Of a DNA stretch of 64,000 nt, positions 57,490 through 64,000 are shown piece by piece. This DNA is from Panax quinquefolius. Lineage: Eukaryota > Streptophyta > Magnoliopsida > Apiales > Araliaceae. The DNA is taken from NCBI GenBank assembly GCA_020205615.1, contig CM035164.1:126645537-126709536 (forward strand), in the 5' to 3' direction. Positions within the stretch are counted from its first letter, which is position 1. Each line of letters opens with the position of its first letter. A model generated the notes under the pieces. The model saw only the letters and a list, made by a program, of their open reading frames with translations. It was not told the origin of the DNA and searched no databases. Both the position numbers and the translations under genes were made by a program.

Positions 57490-59690
57490 TATATATATAT
57501 ATAATATATATATATATATAATATTCTTAATTATTATATAATTAAAATAAAAGTTTATTTTAATTTTAAAATAAAAGGTTTATTTTAATATTAAAATATA
57601 AAGTTTTATTTTAATTTTAATAATTTTATAATTAAAATCAAAAGGTTTATTTTAATCTTAAAATAAAAGGTTTATTTTAATATTAAAATAAAAGATTTAT
57701 TTTAATTTTAAAATTAGAATTTCATGCTAACTAATTAGAGTTGGAATTGGATTCCATGCTAACTAATTAGAGTTGAAATTGGATTCTATTTTTTCCTTAA
57801 ATAAAGGAGTTTATTTAGATATGAAATAAGATTTCATATTATTCAAAATAAAGGAGTTTATTTGTGAATAGGAAAGAGAATCCAATTTCCTTAAATAAAG
57901 GAGTTTATTTAGATATGAAATATGATTTCATATTATTCAAAATAAAAAAGTTTATTTGTGAATAGGGAAAGTGAATCCATGTTTCCTTAAATAAAGGAGT
58001 TTATTTAGATATGAAATAAGATTTCATATTATTCAAAATAAAAGAGTTTATTTGTGAATAGGAAAGATAATCAAGTGTTTCCTTTAATATTTTTTTTTAC
58101 ATGGAATTGGATTCCATAATTAATTAAAATAAAAGAGTTTATTTTAATTAAAGATTTTTTTTTCATGGAATTGGTTTCAGTAATTAATTAAAATAAAAGA
58201 GTTTATTTTGATTAAAGATTTTGATTAAAATAAAATAGTTTATTTTATTCAAAATAGGATAAATTAAAATAAAATAGTTTTATTTTAATTTAAATTTGGA
58301 TTAAAATAAAGGAGTTTATTTTGATTCAAAAATAGATTTTATACTAACTAAATTTGCCCATTAAATGATATCAATATATATATTAAATGTTTATTATTCA
58401 TAGGATGAATGTTATTTATTGATCATATGATGATGTGTATGATAATAAATGGGATTGATTATGGACTATTGACCAATGCGATTGGATTTTATTTTAGTTT
58501 GATGCATTGAATGTATGGGTTTTTATTAAATGGGTCTCAGATTTACCGCTTCTCTAATTTTTTCTTAATGTAAATTCTATATCCCTCCCATGTATTTCCC
58601 TCGATCACGATCAAGGTTTCTATTTATTTTAAAATAGTTTTGTAATAGGAATAATTAGAATTATTTTGAAAAATTGGAGATCAAGGAGCTTGAAAGGCGC
58701 TTGAAGACCCGTTTGGATGGAGCCGGGTTTAAATGTAATAGTTATATTTAAATATTATTTCTTGCACCCCTAGGGTTTGACCTTTTGGTTCACTTGGTGG
58801 CTCTAGTGAACCAAACTAGAATAAAAGTCCATAATCAATCCGGGTAGAATATAGTATTCTATATGTGCATGCTTATACTATATATATTATATATTATGCA
58901 AACATGCTTCAGCATGTTCATTAATACGACGCGTATTTTATATATATATATATATGCATGCTTAAACAAGATGAGACAAATTAATAACAAACCCCTCAAT
59001 TTTTATATTAAGTCCTAAGCGTTCAAAGATATTTGGAATATCGAACGTCGCCTTACAAGCATGATAAAATTAATAGAGTATTAAATATTTAATATGAGTT
59101 TGTTGTGTCACCACAAGGCAAGTATTAAGTATTTAAGATGTTAATTTATCACATTTGATGCTTATAAAGAAAATTGAACAATATTATTTTGTTGTGTCAC
59201 CACAAGGATGATATTTTCTTTTTGAATATATGGAGTGCTAGGTCGGACTTAACTTGGATAATTTTGATTCGGATGTGCCACCACTTGATCAAAATAATCT
59301 AAGAGGCAAAAGAAAAGGAGTTCAGATAGTTGATGTAATTGACAAAAGTTGTCTACCTATTTATTTATATATAGTTTGTTGTGTCACCACAAGGCTATAT
59401 ACATTTGAAATGGGATCCTTATTCTCACTAGCAAATCTTTAATTAGATTTTGCCGAACTATATAAGTGAGGTAATATAGTTTGAAGAAAATAGTGGGAGA
59501 TACCAATTTAAAACAAGACCTAATTTATTTTGGTAATTAATAAAAGAATGTATGTTAAAATGTTGTTAATAACAAATTCATTTCTGAAATTTTACAATGT
59601 CTAAAATTACTATCAACATGAAGCATATTAGATGCTAAATTAACCGTAATCAAATTAAGCGGATTAGTTAAGGAATATGAGAATAGTTCT
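57088..59690 (+). repeat. Element E leader: AT-rich repeats, no gene
   Basis: 57450-57530 is a (TA)n-rich run. 57540-57720 repeats AAAATAAAAGGTTTATTTTA. 57793-58082 has three ~95-bp units starting TTCCTTAAATAAAGGAGTTT. 59104, 59190 and 59378 each carry TTGTTGTGTCACCACAAGG. The AAATAAA-TTTATTT and TTGTG-CACAA pairs are inverted, so hairpins are expected. No coding frame is convincing, although 59254-59370 is open with PPLDQNN and RGKRKG. Confidence 0.7.
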
Positions 59691-60420
59691 CACAAATTGA
59701 AAAGCTATCTTATATCCTTAATACGCCTATCCTCGCAATGGTTGAGACATAATGCCTCCGAGGAAGAGATTGCTACTTTTAGAAAATGGCAAGATGATGC
59801 ACATTGGCTCAATGCATCATGCTCGCATCCATGAGTAACGAGCTTGACACAAGATGAAACTATGGATGCTCCTACTATATTCCCGCACATCAGTAGTTGA
59901 TGGTGAGCAAAAGTAGACCCTGATAGATATCGGATATCTAAGGAGCTCTTCCGATCTATAATGGCCAATGGCACTATAGATGCATAAAAAGTTCTTAACA
60001 TAATCAATTTGATTGATCAATTAGGACAACGGGTTTTGTCATGGATAGAGAGTTGAGCCAAGATTTGATCTTGCACTCACTCCCGGACTCCTTTCACAAT
60101 TGTTGTGAATTTTATATGAACAAGCTAAATATTAGCCTCGCTGATTTGCTTAACATATTGAAAAATGTTGAGAGTCATTTTTCAACCAAGAAAGATCAAG
60201 TCTTACTGGTAGGGGCCAAAGGATCTTCTGAAAAGAAGAACGATTCAAAGAAGGTAAATAGAAAGGCGTAAACAAAGGATAATAAGAACAAAATCGTCAC
60301 GGATAGCAAAGGAGTTTGCTTCCTTTGCTATAAGCATGGACACCGGAAAGAAATCATGAGAAGCATCTTGCAGAGAGGCTAACCAAAGAAGCTTAGTGAA
60401 GTTTCTACATAATACGCTTT
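59691..60420 (+). pseudogene. Element E gag remnant
   Basis: Pieces across frames match copia Gag of the Tork/TAR type: WLRHNASEEEIATFRKWQDD near 59745, ETMDAPTIF near 59860, RYRISKELFRSIM near 59925. An open stretch 60041-60271 follows with MDRELSQDLILHSLPDSF, MNKLNISLADLLNILKNVE and a Lys-rich tail. A degraded zinc knuckle (GVCFLCYKHGHRKE) lies at 60307-60355. Stops and shifts occur throughout. Confidence 0.78.
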
Positions 60421-62590
60421 TTGTTCATAATTGAAATAAATTTTTTAAGTCAAGGTTCTACTTGGGTATTGGATACCGACTTTGGTTATCATAAATATAG
60501 ATTTATGAAGGGACCAAGCGTAAGTAGAAAGTTAAACAAAGATAAGTAATCCTATGTGTGGAAAATGAAGCAAAGGTTCACGCATTAGCTATAGAAACTT
60601 ATAGTTTAAGATCGCTTACGGGCAAATCTATTAAGTCAATAAGTTGTTATTGTATTCCAGTTCTTGTTAAAATATTATTTCCATTTTATTGTTGGACAAT
60701 GAAAACTTTGGTATTATAATTAAGAACAATTGTTGTTCTATTTATAATAATAATGTTTTGTATAGAACTGGAATATTACTTAATAAATTTTGTATACTTG
60801 ACTTACATGAAAATAATTTTGCATATTGAACAAAATTAGTATAAGAAAAGGAGATGATCATTCAAAGAGTTGAATGTGTGTATTTGCTAAAATACAAGTG
60901 TGAATTATTTGAAAGGTTCAAAGAATTCAGAAGTGAAACAAATTGGCAAAGTATTAAGATTCTTTGATTAGATCAAGGAATAAATACTTGTGCAATAAGT
61001 TTCTAGATCATCTCAAATAGTTTTCTCATAATGGACACATCCCGACATGCAATAATTGATTGATGTATCCGAATGAAAAATCGTACCTTGTTGGACGTAG
61101 TGCGGTCCATAATGATTTTCTCGACATTCCGGTATCCTTCCAGGATAATGTCCTAGAAATGGCTGCATATCTACGAAAATGGTAACTCAAAATCCGCCCC
61201 AAGACACCATAAAAGTTATGGATGGGGAGGATTCCTAATCTTAAGTATGTTAAGATAAGGGGTTCCAACTTATGTGAAAAGGTTTCAAAGGATAAGCTTT
61301 GGGACAAGATTTTATAAGTGTCGATTTGTGGGACATCCTAAAGTAAGTTTAGGGTATATGTTCTATAATTCTACTTAGCAAAAGGTGTTTGTTATTGAAA
61401 CACGTTGCCTTCTAAGATAAAGGTGTTTATCATTAAAAGGGGCTAGTGGGAGGATAATAGATCTTGAAGAGTTCAAGAACCACAAAAACTTTATAAGTCA
61501 AAAAAGAAGGAACACGTAGATAGACCTATTGTACCACAAACCGAATCGTAAACTGGAATAGTACCAAAGATACCTAGGAGGTATGGATTCATCATGGATG
61601 ATGATGATGAGGTACACATCATGTAAGATGATGATCCGAGTTACATTCGATGAGGTAAGACTTCGAAAGTGTGTACAAAAGGGTCAATTGGGAGCGTCGT
61701 GACATTTCTAGTATTATATGTTGATATACTACGGATGAGGAATAACATATCAATGCTACAATCAGTAAAGATAAAGTTGTCTAAACATTCCTCCATGAAT
61801 GATTTGGGAAGAATATCTTAATTGGGGATATAAATCTATATAGATAGATTTAAGAGGATGCTCGACTCAACCCAAGGAACGTATATTCATTTGATGCTAA
61901 AGTCGTTTAGCATGGCAAACTCCAAGAGATGTCTCATGTCGATGAGCTATGGAGTGTATCTCTCTTAATAGTCCCCACAGACTCCTGAAATGAGAGGTCA
62001 CATGAGTGACTATCATGTATGCAATGAAATATACGAGACACGATGTTGATCGGTCATATTCGGAGAAGTTCACTATGAGTCGTTGAAAACATCTTAAAGT
62101 GCTTAACCGAGGCACTAAGGATGTGATCATATTCATGGTGGGTCTAAATTAAAACTAGAGGGCTTAACAGACTCAAGTTTTTCAAACAGACCAAGATGAC
62201 AGAAGAAAAATCCACTTTAAGGTAAAGCGTTATCTTGAATAGTGGTGCAGTGAATTGGAAAGGTTCCAAAACAAAGAAAGAGTTCTTTGGTTTAGTGATA
62301 AAGACAAAGTATATAGCTATAAATGAAGTCGCAAGTTGATTGTTTGGATTAAAAGTTCATTACGAGAACTAGGAATAGTTCATAAGTCTCATCTTGGATC
62401 TAAACATGTGTTGTGGCATTTTCATTTGATTATTAGAATCATTGAAAGATGGGAAAATCACTATAGAGATAGTGGACTCTCATGAACAACATTACATATC
62501 CATTAACTAAAGCTTATCCAACAAACAGGATAATCGTCACTTAGAGAAGAAAGAGTATGAGATACCATGGCGATTGGCTTTAGTGCAAGT
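60421..62590 (+). pseudogene. Element E pol remnant (PR, IN, RT, RNase H), with internal deletions
   Basis: 60590-60760 matches the stretch after the copia PR (CYCIPVLVK). The pre-integrase finger is not seen. 60860-61060 has the IN core end, and 61195-61480 the IN C-terminus (PTYVKRFQ, KCRFVGHPKVSLGYMFYNST, KVFVIET, then GASGRIIDLEEF). RT appears only from its catalytic region at about 61700 (LVLYVD, SMLQSVK, MNDLGRIS), so the first two-thirds of RT is missing. RNase H traces run 62220-62480, and the final words precede the PPT AGTGGGAGAT. Confidence 0.75.
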
Positions 62591-62597
62591 GGGAGAT

Positions 62598-64000
62598 TGA
62601 AAGTAGTATGCACACAAGCCAATCATGTTTGATGATAAAGCATATACTTTGTAACAATCTTATTCATTTATTAATAAAAAGGTATTAATTTATTAAAGGC
62701 TTTTAATTATCTACATAATGTTGTTTTATAATATGTGATAAACCCATAGTTTTAAGCAATGCTTTTAGAATAATGATGATGATCATTCTAATGAGATCTA
62801 AATTCTTAGAAAGCTTAAAACTAAAATAGTTCCCAATCATTGGATTACTAAATTGGGGATTAGTGAATCCGGATAGATTGGTACATACGTCGTTCTGCTT
62901 TCATTGGATGAGGATGATTGATCTCATGATCATTTGTGTGGAGACACTAAAGCAAGTATGTAGGTGCTTATTAGAGAATAAGTTCTTTGAACGTGGCTCG
63001 CTAAGGAATACCTAATGGAGTTTTACTTGCTGTCAATAGAAATTCTGTAGTGATAGTAGTACAAGTAATCCTTGGACTTGAGATCATCATAGTATCTTGT
63101 GTATGATGAGTTATACTTTGACTTATTCCTTAAGACCCTTAGGGTATATCAAAGGGTATGCTTGGGTATAATAAGTTGTACATGGAGATAATGTATGATC
63201 AATAAAGAATCTACCACTTCTAATAAAAGAAGAGAAATGTCCTATGTGATTCGATAAATGACAACCAAAGTAGTCTCGGGTTGGCGGCGAGAATGAAATT
63301 AGAAAGGAGTTTCTAATTTGCATTATTTGGAGTTGTGCATTTAAGGATCGAAAATACATATGATTAAATAAAATAAGACTTTGTGAAATTCCATGTCTTA
63401 TATTTAATTGGGACATTGTATGGTGGAAGGATTGAATTGTCACGGTAACTATTTACTCAAAGGTTCTTTAATGATTAATGTTGAAATCTATATTATCCGG
63501 AAAGTCATTGAACGCTATTTGGGAGGCTTATCCCTATCAGTAGAATAAATATTATTTATTTAAATAAATTAATTGTTTAATTTATTTATTTAAATAAGAT
63601 TAGAATTATTCTAATTGATTTATTCACAATAGGTTTAATATGGAGAACCTAAAGGGTCACACCATAAAAGGAAGAATAATTATTTAAGAAGTTAATGGCA
63701 TAATCGTAATAATATGTTATGTATATTTAATTTAATCTATGGTGATAGAATAAATTAAATAGCTTAATATTTATTATTTAATATTTTAGAAATATTAAAT
63801 ATAAATTAATAAGAGGAGTCTTATTAATATTATTACAATTATTATTATTTTAATTTCTAAAAGAGTTTAGGAATTAATTTAATATAAGTACTCTCATTTA
63901 TTCCTAATTGGATTAGGAAGGAAAATTAGTTAAAGGAGTTTAATTAATTGTCCCTAATAAGATTAGGGAGCTTAATTAATTAAAAGAATTTAATTAATTA
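62598..64000 (+). repeat. Element E 3' LTR, incomplete at window end
   Basis: Starts TGAAAGTAGTATG after the PPT and aligns with 55186-56610. Differences are clustered small changes (for example near 62890, 63045 and 63275) on an otherwise nearly identical background. The open frame 63123-63443 (minus) and its partner at 55731-55913 are chance frames in the LTR. Confidence 0.88.

Larger units (their letters stand above)
55186..64000 (+). mobile_element. Element E: long decayed Ty1/copia retrotransposon
   Basis: 5' LTR 55186-57066, PBS, a leader of about 2.6 kb, gag, PR, IN, RT, RNase H remnants, PPT, then a 3' LTR from 62598 that runs past the window end. The first 1.4 kb of the 3' LTR aligns with the 5' LTR almost base for base apart from small indels. 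GGATA (55181-55185) may be the target duplication. Copia order (IN before RT) and Gag motifs assign it; a Tork/TAR-like lineage is likely but not certain. Confidence 0.87.

Noticed and set aside
62890..63450. Open frame on the minus strand that is partly conserved between both LTRs of element E
   Set aside because: Conservation is explained by LTR identity. The frame is interrupted differently in the two copies and has no known domain.

Overview
This window looks like nuclear DNA from a flowering plant, probably a eudicot, although the clade cannot be fixed from the sequence. It is almost entirely nested transposable elements. The evidence is Ty3/gypsy elements of the Tat and chromovirus lineages, two Ty1/copia elements, kilobase-scale LTRs with plant-type TATA boxes, primer-binding sites complementary to initiator tRNA-Met, and Stowaway-like MITEs with TA target duplications. 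I found no host protein-coding gene, rRNA, tRNA, CRISPR array or bacterial feature.

Layout. (1) 1-9026 is the 3' part of a Tat-lineage Ty3/gypsy element (A, + strand): broken gag, PR, RT, two RNase H segments and IN, then an antisense accessory gene that appears to be spliced, then PPT and a 664-bp 3' LTR. (2) A sits inside the RT region of a minus-strand chromovirus (B1, 9027-23955, rest off-window). B1's 5' LTR is itself split by a full-length chromovirus (B2, 11758-21862, TSD ACTAA). B1 is inserted in the gag region of a Ty1/copia element (C, 23956-27923). (3) 27964-31134 is AT-rich intergenic sequence with MITEs and unexplained dispersed repeats. (4) 31135-46585 is a MITE interrupted by a solo LTR (D, TSD TAAGA), which is interrupted by a chromovirus (B3, + strand). 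B3's 3' LTR is interrupted by an opposite-strand solo LTR (41205-44018, TSD TTATT). (5) 46592-49546 is AT-rich with two foldback elements and a Stowaway-like MITE. (6) 49547-55185 is the 3' end of a fifth chromovirus (B5, minus strand). Its LTR holds another solo LTR (50162-52890, TSD CTACG), and its chromodomain region is cut by a long, decayed Ty1/copia element (E, 55186 to beyond 64000).

The coding domains of each element once worked together: Gag packages the RNA, PR cuts the polyprotein, RT and RNase H make cDNA primed at the PBS and PPT, and IN (with a chromodomain in the chromoviruses) inserts it. None looks fully intact here. The element with the longest open frame (B3) has Gag and PR motif changes. 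Many frameshifts in the high-copy chromovirus parts cluster at CAG/CTG and CG sites when copies are compared. Some of the apparent decay may therefore be residual long-read consensus error and not biology.

The most interesting item is the antisense accessory gene of element A (5536-7914, minus). Two short GT-AG introns join its pieces in phase.
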